The notes under the pieces are model-generated. The model did not search any database, was not told where the DNA came from, and saw only the letters and a program-made list of their open reading frames with translations. Positions 1 through 64,000 of a stretch of DNA of 64,000 nucleotides are shown here, in pieces (positions within the stretch are counted from its first letter, which is position 1; each line of letters opens with the position of its first letter). Where the stretch lies: contig BJOX01000073.1 of the NCBI GenBank assembly GCA_009731375.1, forward strand, positions 228,798 to 292,797, in the 5' to 3' direction. Both the position numbers and the translations under genes were made by a program. Origin of the DNA: Paulinella micropora (taxonomy: Eukaryota > Cercozoa > Imbricatea > Euglyphida).

Positions 1-66
1 TTGTTATTATTATTATTGTTATTATTATTATTATTATTATTATTAATATTATTATTATTATTATTA
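1..66. repeat. (TTA)n microsatellite, left flank of SINE copy 1
   Basis: An almost pure TTA/ATT array runs from the left edge up to the tRNA-like head of the SINE. The SINE also ends in a TTA array, so the element sits inside, or was inserted into, a TTA tract. Confidence 0.9.
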
Positions 67-68
67 TG

Positions 69-336
69 GACACCGTGATAGCCCAGTGGTCAAGTTCTAC
101 CATCTGGGCCCTGTCGCCAGTTCGATTCCCGTCGGTGCCACCAGTATTTTCATTGAACATACCGGTCTATTTCTGGACCAGTATTTTCATTGAACATACC
201 GGCCCGTCTGGAAGTGTTGGAACTGCCCTTGCGGGGGTGTCATTAGAGCTTATCGTCAATTCTTCGTACTCCCCTCACGGGTGAGACGATGGAGGCGCAT
301 GTGCAGAAATGCATCAGCCATTGACAGAGAAGCACT
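69..336 (+). mobile_element. tRNA-derived SINE, copy 1, with TTA tail
   Basis: The head looks like a tRNA gene: an A-box-like TAGCCCAGTGG at 79-89, a B-box-like GTTCGATTCCC at 120-130, an acceptor-like strand GTCGGTGCC and an encoded CCA at 141-143. A unique body follows, with ATTTTCATTGAACATACCGG present twice in this copy, and the element ends at GAGAAGCAC directly against a TTA array. Further copies lie at 1941-2168 and 34912-35244. RNA polymerase III transcription is inferred from the boxes. It is a SINE rather than a host tRNA because the same body and tail recur. Confidence 0.8.
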
Positions 337-445
337 ATTATTATTATTATTATTATTATCATTATTATCCTTGAAAGGTGTTGGGAGTAGGAGGAGGGGG
401 ACGTTGGGAATTGTGTACCCCACCCCCCGTTTGGGCACCCGTGTC

Positions 446-1486
446 GCGATAAGTAATGGTTTATGTGAACCAGGAGGAGTTGGGAGCTCATATTGACAGG
501 GTGACAAGCCCCATACTCGATGTTGATGCTGGTATAGTTATTTTGGATTTCACGCAGATATTTGCGTTAGGGAAATGTCTTGAATGCCAAAATTCCTTGT
601 TCACGCCATTTCGGCACCCCTGTCGGAATAAATCATGGTGTGTGGGAACGAGGCGGAGCTGTGGGAGCTCATATTTGCAGGGTGGCTAGCCCCAGACTGG
701 ATGATGATGCTGATATAGGTTTTTTTGAATTTACGCAAGTATTTCCGTTAGGGGAGTTTCCTGAATGCCAACATTCCTTGTTTTTTTGGTAGTACTTTCC
801 GGTACCTCCGGCAATTGAACGTATCCTGTCGACGAGGGGGGGGGGGGGGGGGGGGGGGGCCNNNNNNNNNNCTGCAATTGTACGTACCCCATGCGAATTA
901 GCCGGCACCAAAATGCATGGCTGAGAATGCTCCAAGGCTCTAAGAGTTGTGCCAGAAGGGTTTATGCCGGTTTCCTCTGGCAATTGAACGTACCCTGTCG
1001 ACTGTGGAAAGGAGGGGGGGGGGGGTCCCTCCCCCCGGGAACCCAGCCTCGCAATTGTATGTACCCGAAGTGGATTTGCCGGCACCAAAATGAATGGCTG
1101 AGAATGCTCCAAGGGTCCCAAAGTTGTGCAAGAAGGGTTGAGAGACTGATTTTTTTGTTATCACAACCTCGTGCTCTAGGTAGTGAGCTAGTGAACCAGT
1201 TTAAATAGAGATTTACGAAGATTCCGGCAATTGAACGTATCCTGTCGACGGGAAAAGGGGTCCGGGGAGCCCTCCCCTCGGAAACCCCAGCCCCGCAATT
1301 GTACATACCCGAAGCGAATGTGCCAGCGCCAAAATGAATGGCTGAGATTGCTCCAAGGCTGTAAAAGTTGTGCATGCGAAAATGAGAGGAAAGCGACCTT
1401 GGGAACAAGGGAGGGAGGGGGGGGGGGGGGGGGGGGGGGGGGTTTCGCGCACCGCAAACCGTCCTTTCCGGTGTTGGCTCAACCCT
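446..1486 (+). repeat. Repeat family C (guanine-run-associated), plus orientation
   Basis: This is a patchwork of related blocks. A unit of about 180 bases (GGAGTTGGGAGCTCATAT..., TTGCGTTAGGG...TGAATGCC) occurs at about 470 and 655. A second unit (GCAATTGTACGTACCC ... GGCTGAGAATGCTCCAAGG) occurs near 885, 1050 and 1290. Guanine runs (835-860, 1012-1025, 1405-1442) separate blocks, and a 10-N gap follows the first. The same blocks appear inverted at 36718-37753. No coding frame survives. I read it as a non-coding interspersed or tandem repeat of unknown class. Confidence 0.6.
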
Positions 1487-1488
1487 AT

Positions 1489-1502
1489 TCATATTATTAT
1501 TA

Positions 1503-1566
<64 letters not shown>

Positions 1567-1619
1567 CATTATTATTACTATTACTATTATTATCATTATT
1601 ATCATTGTTATTGTTATTA

Positions 1620-1690
<71 letters not shown>
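1489..1690. repeat. (TTA)n microsatellite
   Basis: A long TTA/ATT array with scattered TATTAC and ATC variants, directly after repeat family C. Confidence 0.9.
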
Positions 1691-1691
<1 letters not shown>

Positions 1692-1940
1692 GAGGGAGTA
1701 CATAGGCCATCGGTCCCTTTCCATGGGCTGATTGGTATAAAGCTCCTAGAGTAATGTTCTATGCCGTCACTTCCTTTATTCCACCGATTGGTGTGGAGAC
1801 TTTCCTTATGGAATGGAGGANNNNNNNNNNNNNNNNNNNNNNNNNNNNNNNNNNNNNNNNNNNNNNNNNNNNNNNNNNNNNNNNNNNNNNNNNNNNNNNN
1901 NNNNNNNNNNNNNNNNNNNNNNNNNNNNNNNNNNNNNNNN

Positions 1941-2166
1941 CCGTGATAGCCCAGTGGTCAAGTTCTACCATCTGGGCCCTGTCGCCAGTTCGATTCCCGT
2001 CGGTGCCACCAGTATTTTCATTGAACATACCGGTCCGTCTGGAAGTGTCGGAACTGCCCTTGCGGGGGTGTCATTAGAGCTTATCGTGAATTCTTCGTAC
2101 TACCCTCACGGGTGAGACGATGGAGGCGCATGTGCAGATTTGCATCAGCCATTGACAGAGAAGCAC

Positions 2167-2168
<2 letters not shown>
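1941..2168 (+). mobile_element. tRNA-derived SINE, copy 2
   Basis: The sequence emerges from a 120-base N gap at the tRNA-like head (A box at about 1947-1957) and runs through the same body as copy 1 to AGAAGCAC, followed by TTA repeats to 2390. It lacks the short internal duplication of copy 1. Confidence 0.8.
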
Positions 2169-2208
<40 letters not shown>

Positions 2209-2303
2209 CATTACTATTATTATTATAATTATCATTATTATTATTATCATTATTATTATTATTATCATTATTATTATTATCATTATCGTTATCAATATTA
2301 TTA

Positions 2304-2370
<67 letters not shown>

Positions 2371-2390
2371 TTATATTATTATTATTATTA
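2169..2390. repeat. (TTA)n tail of SINE copy 2
   Basis: TTA/ATT array with ATC interruptions that begins immediately at the SINE 3' end. Confidence 0.9.
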
Positions 2391-2412
2391 GTGATTTATA
2401 TTATCTCTTCAG

Positions 2413-8050
<5,638 letters not shown>

Positions 8051-8272
8051 CCCACTTCCTAACCATGACAACCTTCTTTCATTCTCTCTTGCTTACTTAC
8101 TTACTTAATATCTCTCCCTCTCCTCCACCGCCGTTACACTCTGACCCATCCACTAGCCATCCGCCATCCTTTCATTCTTTCTTGCTTACTTACTTCATCT
8201 TTTTCCCTCTCTTTCCCTGCCGTTTCACACCGACTCACCCGCTAGCCATTTATTATCTCAGGCATATTGACT

Positions 8273-8315
<43 letters not shown>

Positions 8316-9105
8316 GCCGAAGATGCCTTTGGTAGCTTGACGTGTCTTTCTTTTTTGCTTTAAAGAGTTCGGACTTAGCGAAAGAGCGTTTATTGACTTA
8401 TTCTAGAAGAGAACAGGACAAGTAATTGAATGAGGCTGATGCCCATGCCGGGCAGGTTCAAGCCGAGCTAGTGCAAGCCAGGACTTTTTGCTCCGAAGCA
8501 ATATTATGAACTGAAATACAAATTAAATTTGGTACAACTGAGGCTTTTGGGCATCCGAGCGGTTAGAAGTTCCGCGACGCGGGGGCGGTGCAGTCAAGAG
8601 CCAAGGAACTCTTTAGGTTGCTCACTGGGGAAACTTGTGGGGAGTCGAAATGAAGTTCCAGGCACGAAACTGACCCAGCATCTCACGCGGCTTGTCTGCA
8701 TCTGAGCGGTGAGACTGCGACGCGAGTGGTGCAGGCGAGAGCTAAGGAATTCTCTTCATTAATGGTTCTTTCTCGTGACGGACACTCTTCTGCCGCTCCC
8801 TGCAGCTACGAACGCCTGACTGGGTACGAGAGTCATGGCGCTGACGACTATGCCGGCCCACCCGGTATATAATGGCATTACCCTATGTTCTGGTCTGTTG
8901 GTTATCCTTGGCTTCGAGATTACGGAGTCGCTCTACGTATTCCTCAGTCTTCCTTTTTTCCGAATCAAAAAAAAATTCTCACAAAAGTTGGAAAATTTTT
9001 TCCAGGTCTGGAAAATAATTTTTTCAGGATCTGGAAATTTTTTCTATAACCTAGGAAAAAAGTTTTCCAGAACCTGACAAATTTTGTAAATTTTCCTCCG
9101 AGTTC
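8051..9105. other. Intergenic region between convergent genes
   Basis: This is the left part of the spacer after the plus-strand gene's stop codon. It has a pyrimidine-rich stretch with CTTACTTACTT and a CT array to about 8311, then ordinary-looking sequence. A segment of about 65 bases (GCATCCGAGCGG..., GACGCG...GGTGCAG) is repeated at about 8550 and 8700. A/T-rich GGAAAATTTTTTCC-type repeats follow at 8960-9090. I see no coding exon. Confidence 0.5.
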
Positions 9106-9396
9106 CTATTACTGGGTACATTCAAGTGTCAAACTCAGCCATCGAATTTTAGTTAAAGGGTCAGATTTCAGATTAGCGGTCAGATTTCGAATTAGTGGTC
9201 AGAATTCAAATTAGTTCAATTTAACGGCTATATACGTCCGCAAAATCTGTATCATTTTTGCGAAACGTTACAGTTAAATTGAACTAATTTGAATTCTGGC
9301 CGCTAATCTAAAATCTGACCGCTAATCTGAAATCTGACCCTTAACAGAGTCAAAATTTGATGGCTGAGTTTGACACTTGAACGTACCCAGTAATAG
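9106..9396. mobile_element. Foldback (MITE-like) element with arms of about 130 bases
   Basis: The left end CTATTACTGGGTAC and right end GTACCCAGTAATAG are perfect inverted complements. The similarity continues inward for about 130 bases per arm around a loop of roughly 40 bases. Within each arm a unit of about 20 bases (GGTCAGATTTCAGATTAGC) is repeated three times. AAGTTTTCCAGAACCTGACA flanks it on both sides (9060 and 9503). There is no transposase. A 2-base TA target duplication is possible but unproven. Confidence 0.75.
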
Positions 9397-10296
9397 AAAA
9401 TCATGAGTTTGAAGTTCTGAAAGTTGAAAATTTGTCCTGGAAAAAAAAAGCATTTTTTTCAGGATCTGAAATTCAACTTTCTAGGACATATTAATAAGAA
9501 CAAAGTTTTCCAGAACCTGACAAATTTTGTCAAGTATTAATACAATATTAATACCATAATTAATATTTATTTATATGTTTTGACGGTGCAATCGCTAGAT
9601 CAAACCGTGGCACAAGTCTTATTCCACTGTCAGATGCCTCATACTTGGACTCGATCATATATTTCTGAATCATCCGTGATGTGAAGAGGCGCCTCAAGTG
9701 AGTCAAATTATTAATATTTGCTATTCAGTGCCGAAGAGATGAGCGGGAAGGCTGCTGCCACAGAGGAAATTAAATGGAATTGACAGTCATCTATATTTGA
9801 CGCAAACAGTTACTGTGAACAAAGGCTTGACCGTGACTCGATTATTTTTAGACTCATGATTTTTTCACGCACTTCAAGTTTTAATATTAATATTTAAGAA
9901 ACTGCAACTCAAACGGATGAGACACTGGGAAGCGTGAAAACAAATGAGAGCAAACAATACTATGATTAATAAAAAAGCCTAGGTCACTGGAAGCCTGTGA
10001 AACCTTAACCTTGATGATTGACAGGAAGTAAAAATTTTAACTGCCTCTACGGAACAGTGTAAGATATTGGAATTCCATAATATTTTTTCGCAAATTATCC
10101 CGTTTCGGTGGCAACAAGATCATGACCAGCGGGATATCCATGATCACGTTTAAACCAGATAAAAGCGGATATCTTGTGATCTTGTCTCGCTGTTATAGTT
10201 ACTGAGTTGAGGTCCCGTAACCCCCAGACTTTCCAACTACAAATTATTATATAAAGAAAACTTGCGTGTGTATGTATGTATGTATGTTACCTACGT

Positions 10297-10330
<34 letters not shown>

Positions 10331-10440
10331 GCAACAACAAAACCGCATGACTCAAGCACTCAATCTCGTGTGCGCTGTGATTATTCACAAACCTGTAAAT
10401 CGAGTCAAATATTGTGACTCGATAAATGCCGGTCCAGACA
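9397..10440. other. Intergenic A/T-rich sequence, no gene seen
   Basis: Mostly unique A/T-rich sequence with a short (CAA)n tract at 10298-10340. No splice-bounded open frame or family motif was found. Confidence 0.5.
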
Positions 10441-11230
10441 CAATACCGTCAGGGCTGCCTTGTACCTGTCCTGTCTGGTTATGCAATTCAGATCTAGAGA
10501 CATCTAATTCAGGCCGGCCTTGCTTTAGATATGAGTGGTTCTGTGAATGCACTAGCAATCTAGATTCAACAGGGCCGCCTTGTCCTGAGCGCCGGTTGTG
10601 CTGCTGAACTGGCGCTTTAGATTCCTCACGGCTGCCTTGCTGTGAGCAGTTCTGCAGCAAATCATATAGATTAAATAGGACTGACTTGCCTTGAGTCATG
10701 GTACAGCCGTGCTGGTATTTGAGATGCAACACTGCTGCCTTGCCCTGAGTGACTCTGCAGCTGCGCTGGTGATTTAGATCTAGAGACATCAGCGCTGCCT
10801 TGCCCTGAGTGACTCTGCAGCTGCGCTGGTGATTTAGATCTAGAGACATCAGCGCTGCCTTGCCCTGAGCGGTTTTGCGGCTGCAGTAGCATTATGGATA
10901 CATTAGGGCTGCCTTGCCCTGAGCGGTCGTGCAGTTGAACTAGCGCTTTTGATTCCTCACGGCTGCCTTTCTCAGATTGGTTTTGCGTATAATTTGATAG
11001 CATTACAGATTCGAAAGGGCCGCCTTGCCTTGAGCCATGGTAAAGTCAAGATACAACAGGGCTGCCTTCCCCCTGACTTGTTCTGCGTTTGTGCTGGCGG
11101 TCTAGATTCAACCGCGTAACCTTGCCCTGAGTGATCTGATTCAACAGGGCTGCCTTGCCCTGACTGGTGCTGCGGTTGTACTGGCGTTGGAGAAATGCTA
11201 CCTGCTTGCCCTGGGCGTGCGTTCAGCACA
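10440..11230 (-). repeat. Degenerate minisatellite with 57-60-base unit
   Basis: Thirteen or so units share GCTGCCTTGCCCTGA. Two adjacent units, 10741-10800 and 10801-10860, are identical over 60 bases. On the minus strand the unit is largely open and reads SGQGSADVSRSKSPAQLQ, but the frame shifts among units (stretches 11316-10972 and 11003-10671). This could be a decaying repetitive coding exon or a minisatellite that happens to be open. There is no splice or start evidence for a gene. Confidence 0.65.
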
Positions 11231-11862
11231 CGGAGCAATTTATTTATTTGATCGCCAAAATATGCGACATGTAGCATGATTAAAGGACCGAGACAATCGA
11301 ATATTACTGTGGACATTCAAATGGCAAAACATTCAAACTTTGACCTCATCTTTCTCAATCAATATTTGAGACACGGAAATGCAGCGTGCACCTTGGAAAG
11401 CTGCTGTCCTAAGCTTTCCAATGCTGGCTTCAGATCTGTCGTATCACTTAGATTGATGGAGAACGATGAGATCAAAGTTGGATAGTTTGCCACTTGCCAC
11501 AGTAATACAATCAGTCCCTGCTCCCCTTCTTGGTGACTGTGCGAGCAGAAGTTTCAGGCTGCCACGACTGGCATTGGGCACGGCTCCTAGGCATATAGAT
11601 AAGCAGATATATTTGGTCTATCAGCTCTGCATATCCGGAGATAGGCATCCATTCCACCCAGTCACCCGAAGGTGATTGGGCAGCGGGTTGGAGTTGGACA
11701 CTGTATAGACAGGCAGATAGATAAGCAGATAAGCAGATAGATAGGAAGATATGGAGATAGGGGAAGATATAGAAAACCAAAAACGACAACAAAAGTTAGC
11801 AGAAGCACCAAAAACGATAGGCAGACAGATGGAGTACAAAAAATAGACGGAACTACAAAAGG
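11231..11862. other. 3' flank of the JmjC gene, no exon seen
   Basis: Unique sequence with short AGATAGATAAGC repeats at 11700-11760. It probably holds the 3' untranslated region of the minus-strand JmjC gene, whose stop codon is at 11863-11865. No clear polyadenylation signal was identified. Confidence 0.4.
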
Positions 11863-39561
<27,699 letters not shown>

Positions 39562-39579
39562 CTAATGCGATTATATTTA

Positions 39580-40346
39580 ATGTAAGTATGTATGTAAGTA
39601 TGTATGTATGTATGTATGTATGCATGCATGTGTGCATGTATGCATGTATGTATGCATGCATGTATGTATGTATGTATGTATGTGTATGTATGTATTCATG
39701 TATGTATGTACGTATGTATGTATGTATGTATGTATGCATATATGTATGTATGCATGTATGTATGTATGTATGTGTGTATGTATGTATGTATGTATGTATG
39801 TGGGTGCGTGTGTGTGTGTGTGTGTGTGTATGTGTGTGTGTGTGTGTGTGTATGTATGTGTGTATGCATGCATGTATGTATGCATGTATGTGTGCATGTA
39901 TGTGTGCATGTATGCATGCATTGACGTATGTATGTATATGTATGCATGCATGCAATCCATGCATGCATGCATGTATGTATGCATGTATGTATGTATGTCT
40001 GTATGTATGTATGTATGTATGTATGTATGTATGCATGTGTGTATGTATGTATGTATGTTGTGTTTGCATGTACGTATGTATGTATGTATGCATGTATGTT
40101 TGTATGTATGTATGTATGTATGTATGTATGACTATGTATGTATGTATGTCTGTATGTATGTCTGTATGTATGTATGCCTGTATGTGTGTGTGTGTGTATG
40201 TGTGTGTGTGTATGCATGCATTTGTGTATGTATGTATGTATGTATGTATGTTTGTATGTATGTATGTATGTATGCATATACGTATGTATATATATGTATA
40301 TATATATATGTATGTGTATGTGTATATATAGAAAAGTATGTATATG

Positions 40347-40380
<34 letters not shown>

Positions 40381-40487
40381 TGCATGCATGCATGCACGTT
40401 GTATGTATGTATGTATGTGTGTACATATGTATGTTTGTTTGTATGTATGTATGTATGTATGTATGACATAATACGTATGTATGTATG

Positions 40488-40521
<34 letters not shown>

Positions 40522-40690
40522 CATTATGTACATGTGTATGTATGTATATGTATGTGTCTGTATGTATGTATGACATATGTACATATGGCATATGTATGTA
40601 TGTATGTATGTACATATGTATGTATGTAACATATGTATGTATGTATGTATGCATGGATGTATGTATGTATGTATGTATGTATGGATATAT
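39580..40690. repeat. (TATG)n array of about 1.1 kb
   Basis: TATG with GCATG and TGTG blocks. It lies in the first introns or 5' region of the JmjC gene. Confidence 0.95.
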
Positions 40691-40779
40691 GTACATATGT
40701 ATGAATCCCATGCAGATTTATATACAGACATCTAGATGACGAGGGATATTCAATGTATATCCTCGTCGTTCGTACAACC

Positions 40780-41055
40780 TCTTTTTGCCTGCCTGTCTGC
40801 CTGTTTGCCTGCATTTCTGTCTGTCTGTCTGTCTGTCAGTATGTCTGTTCTGTCTGTTCTGTCTGTCTGTTCTGTCTGTCTGTCTGTGTCTGTCTGTTTT
40901 TCTGTCTGTCTCTTAACTCTCTGACTGTCTGGATGTCTGTCTGTCTGTCTGTCTGTCTCTGTCTTTCTGTCTGTCTGTCTGAAATTGTCTGTCTTCTGTC
41001 TGACTTGCCTGCCTGCCTGACTGTCTGTCTGCCTGCCTGCTGCCTGCCCGTCTGA
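40780..41055. repeat. (CTGT)n / CTGC array
   Basis: Degenerate CTGT, TGCC and GCCT tetramers. Confidence 0.85.
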
Positions 41056-42140
41056 TTATGCATATTTTGGTATTTATTTTCATGTTTCGAACGCAGAACC
41101 AGGTTAGTAAACATTGAATTCGTTTGAGTACCTGCGTAGGACTGCCTGAAATCCGTGTTGTGTGAATCCGTCATGTCTGCAATACTGTATCTACAGTACT
41201 TTTTCTTTCTTGTTTGACGAGCAACTAAGCCGGACCGACACAAAGAAGTTTGGCATATGATATTTTCACCCCTAAAATAAATATTTAAGCCACCGAATGT
41301 CAAAACCGCTGTAAACGGATATATTTTTGCAAAAAAAACCGAAAACAATGCCCGGAAACTTTCGGTTTTGGTGGATGTCACAAAATTTGACGCGTTTTTC
41401 CCCGTTTTCCCTCCGTTTTCTTCCTGCGCTTGTCACCCAGCACCACTGGATCATCCTGGTATGTGGTTTCGGCTGTATTGTGACTTTGGAGATGTTTTGG
41501 TTTGTTTCCCTTGCAACAAGGTGGAAGAATAAGGTGCAGTATGCTTCACAAGCGTGTATGGGTCCGGAAATTTTGTGAAACCTTTACGCGCGCTCGTCAA
41601 AAATCAATTTGAGATTCGAGCACACTCACGGCATACGACGAGAATATGATTTGAATATCAGACTCTCTTTGAGCTTCTTTGTCTACATGTCTGTATTTGT
41701 ATCTGCTCCGACTCTTCGTATATGTATTCACTGTATTCCTACGTCTGAAAAGAAACAGATTTCTGGTATTCTGGAAGGTTCGCAAAAACATTCCCCACTT
41801 TTTTCGTGGGTCAACTGTAGTATCTTGTAAAAGTCCTGTTGCTGTTGGTACTTTTTGAGAAGAAAAAACTACTAAAGAAAGACATACGCAAAGAGAGGGT
41901 AAGGCTTTGAAAACACTAGATCGATACTTTCTTTTCACGTGGCTCTAGACTAAGAAGGAAGTATGTGCTCGAGTACCTTTTGGTTTTGGACAAGTATAGT
42001 AGTAATAATTAGTGACGCTTATCGCGTTCGATTCTAAAGATATCGATGTTAGCATGAAATTGTATAAAGCGATAGTGTACTGAGGTTTGTGACCCTCCTT
42101 GGCGATGTATACATACACACATAAATACATACAGATGGCA
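41056..42140. promoter_or_regulatory. Low-repeat region between the divergent JmjC and M43 genes
   Basis: About 1.1 kb with almost no microsatellite, lying between two divergent genes, so the promoters and first exons are expected here. The open frames 41327-41578 (plus) and 41938-41597 (minus, a signal-peptide-like MKRKYRSSVFKALPSLCVCL start and a donor AAA-GTACCA) are candidates only. No TATA box or other motif can be assigned. Confidence 0.35.
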
Positions 42141-42149
42141 AAACATCAG

Positions 42150-43115
42150 ATCTACCTACCTACCTACCTACCTACCTACCTACCTACCTACCTGCCTACC
42201 TGCCTGCCTGCCTACCTGCCTACCTACCTACCTACCTACCTACAATGCCTACCTTGACTACCTTACCTACCTAATATACCTTACCTGATACATACATACA
42301 TACATACACTACATACATGGATACATAGATACATAGATGCATAGATACATAGATACATAGATACATACATACATACAGCCTTACCTACCTTACCTACCTT
42401 ACCCACCTACCTCATCACCTACCTTACCCGCCTACCTACCTACCTACCGACCTACCTCATCCAACCTTTTACCTTCCTTCCTACCTACCTACCTACCCTA
42501 CCTACCTACCTACCTACCTTCCTTCCTTCCTTCCTTCCTTCCTTCCTTCCTTCCTTCCTACCTACCTACCTACCTACCCACTACCTACCTACCTACCCAC
42601 TACCTACCTACCTACCTACCTACCTACCTACCTTACCTACCTTACCTACCTTACCTACCTTACCTACCTTACCTACCGCACCTACCGTACCTACCTTACC
42701 TACCTTACCACCTTACCTACCTTACCTACCTTACCTACCTTACCTACCTTACCTAGCTTACCTACCTACCTACTTACCTACCTACCTACCTACCTACCTC
42801 ATCCAACCTTTTACCTTCCTTCCTTTCTACTTCCTACGTACGTACGTACGTACGTCTACCTACCTACCCACCTACCTACCTTCCTTCCTTCCTTGCTTCC
42901 TTGCTTCCTTCCTTCCTTCCTTCCTTCCTTCCTTCCTTTTTTCCATGCTTCCGTCCTTCCGTCCTTCCTACCTGCCTACCTGCCTACCTACCTTCCTACC
43001 TTCCTACCTGCCTGCCTTCCCTTCTTCCTACCTTCCTTCCTACCTACCTACCTACCTACCTACCTACCTTTCTTCCTACCTCTCTTCCTACCTACCTTCC
43101 TACCTTCCTGTCTAT
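42150..43115. repeat. (CCTA)n / (CCTT)n pyrimidine array of about 1 kb
   Basis: CCTA and CCTT tetramers with short CATA and GTAC islands, ending 20 bases before the acceptor of the first M43-gene exon. Confidence 0.9.
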
Positions 43116-43134
43116 CTCTTATTTTGTTTCACAG

Positions 43135-62920
<19,786 letters not shown>

Positions 62921-62940
62921 GTCTCTATCTACCTACCTAC

Positions 62941-62986
<46 letters not shown>

Positions 62987-62990
62987 GTCT

Positions 62991-63661
62991 TTGGTATCGC
63001 CTGTATCAGTCCCTTCCGTGCAAACATCACGGCTTAGTTGGGCATCGGGTTAATACTTTACCCACAGACTTCCTTGGTTGACGAAATCAGAAGCTCCTTT
63101 TTTCTGACATTAGTCAATATCTCATCAATTGATCTCATCACTTACTCCACGGAGTGAACCAAGGCCACTTGAGGTGTCACTGACCCTCCCTTGGGCTTGG
63201 TTTTTTGAAATGGGTGCCATCTGTCGACAGACAGAATTAGGGGATGGTGTGGGTGTGCTGGGCCCGTGGTGGGGTGCCTTATGTGTGCCTAGCCATACGC
63301 CTATAAGTCACATGCCGAAATAGCGACGGGAAGCACAATCCTGTTCCCTCAGGGTGCCCTTTCTCGCTTGTTGAGCCCGGAATAAAACCCACAGTGCTCT
63401 GTCGGTTTATACTAGACTGTCGAGCAGTCTCGAAACTCCATCTGCTTACTGGGTCCTCTGTAATGGAGGTGGGAGCTCGTTCTGCAAGGGGCGCTTATGA
63501 AACGAGCCCTGGCCCCGCCTGGTACCAGGGAGATTTGGTATCGCCTGTACCAGTCCCTTCCGTGCAAACATCACGGCTTAGCCGGGCATCGGGTTAATAC
63601 TTTACCCACAGACTTCCTTGGTTGACGAAATCAGAAGCTCCTTTTTTCTGACAATAGTCGA

Positions 63662-63665
<4 letters not shown>
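62991..63665 (+). mobile_element. Family B element: truncated copy followed by a near full-length copy
   Basis: A 3' part (62991-63125, starting in TATC) passes through the CTCATC...CTCATCACTTACTCC junction into a copy running to GTCGATATC and TATC. Same arrangement as at 5282-5876. Confidence 0.8.

Positions 63666-64000
<335 letters not shown>

Noticed and set aside
70-143. Functional tRNA gene
   Set aside because: The A and B boxes are good, but the CCA is encoded, the acceptor pairing is imperfect and the same body follows in other copies, so it is a SINE head.
8540-8770. Two tRNA-like segments with CCGAGCGGTTAGAAG
   Set aside because: Only an A-box-like match; no B box or cloverleaf. 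Left as a short direct repeat.
41327-41578. Plus frame of 83 codons with a hydrophobic stretch
   Set aside because: No splice, family or repeat support; listed only as part of the divergent intergenic region.

Overview
This is a window of nuclear DNA from an intron-rich eukaryote. GT-AG introns separate very short exons (24 to 255 bases), roughly half or more of the sequence is microsatellite (TATC/GATA, TATG/CATA, TTA, ATATAC, CA, GA), and non-LTR retrotransposons, a tRNA-headed SINE and runs of N from a draft assembly are present. There is no prokaryotic feature. I cannot name the species; a protist, alga or marine invertebrate would all fit.

Nearly all long open frames here are translated microsatellites. 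The real genes had to be rebuilt exon by exon from splice sites, codon phase and protein-family motifs. Three genes emerge. (1) A plus-strand gene, about 2413-8050, of which I find the last four exons, with a [12 protein letters not shown] motif reminiscent of Tudor-like modules. (2) A minus-strand gene, about 39561 down to 11863, of some 25 exons. It encodes a JmjC/cupin-8 Fe(II)/2-oxoglutarate dioxygenase of the JMJD7-like group, with intact metal ligands, a poly-serine tract, an insert of about 200 charged residues inside the JmjC fold and a possible C-terminal membrane segment. (3) A plus-strand gene, 43135 or 47349 to beyond the right edge. It encodes a secreted-type M43 (pappalysin/cytophagalysin) zinc metalloprotease with the zinc helix, Met-turn and conserved Cys/Asp segments. 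Genes 1 and 2 converge on 8051-11862. Genes 2 and 3 diverge from about 39.6-43.1 kb.

Between exons lie the arrays plus several repeat families. These are a LINE with a C-terminal zinc knuckle and restriction-like endonuclease (three 5'-truncated copies), a shorter element (family B) whose 3' end resembles the LINE's, a SINE with a tRNA head and TTA tail, a G/C-run-associated repeat (family C) and two foldback elements.

The main discovery is a rule that holds in all three genes. Exons are surrounded by decoy copies of their own edges. Copies upstream of an exon carry the 3' splice site plus the first part of the exon; copies downstream carry the last part plus the 5' splice site. Each copy is set in the same microsatellite as its neighbours. 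I count roughly 80 such decoys by hand. A second pattern is that the TATC arrays mostly read TATC on the sense strand of the host gene, and every LINE and family B copy ends in TATC and lies in the host gene's sense orientation.
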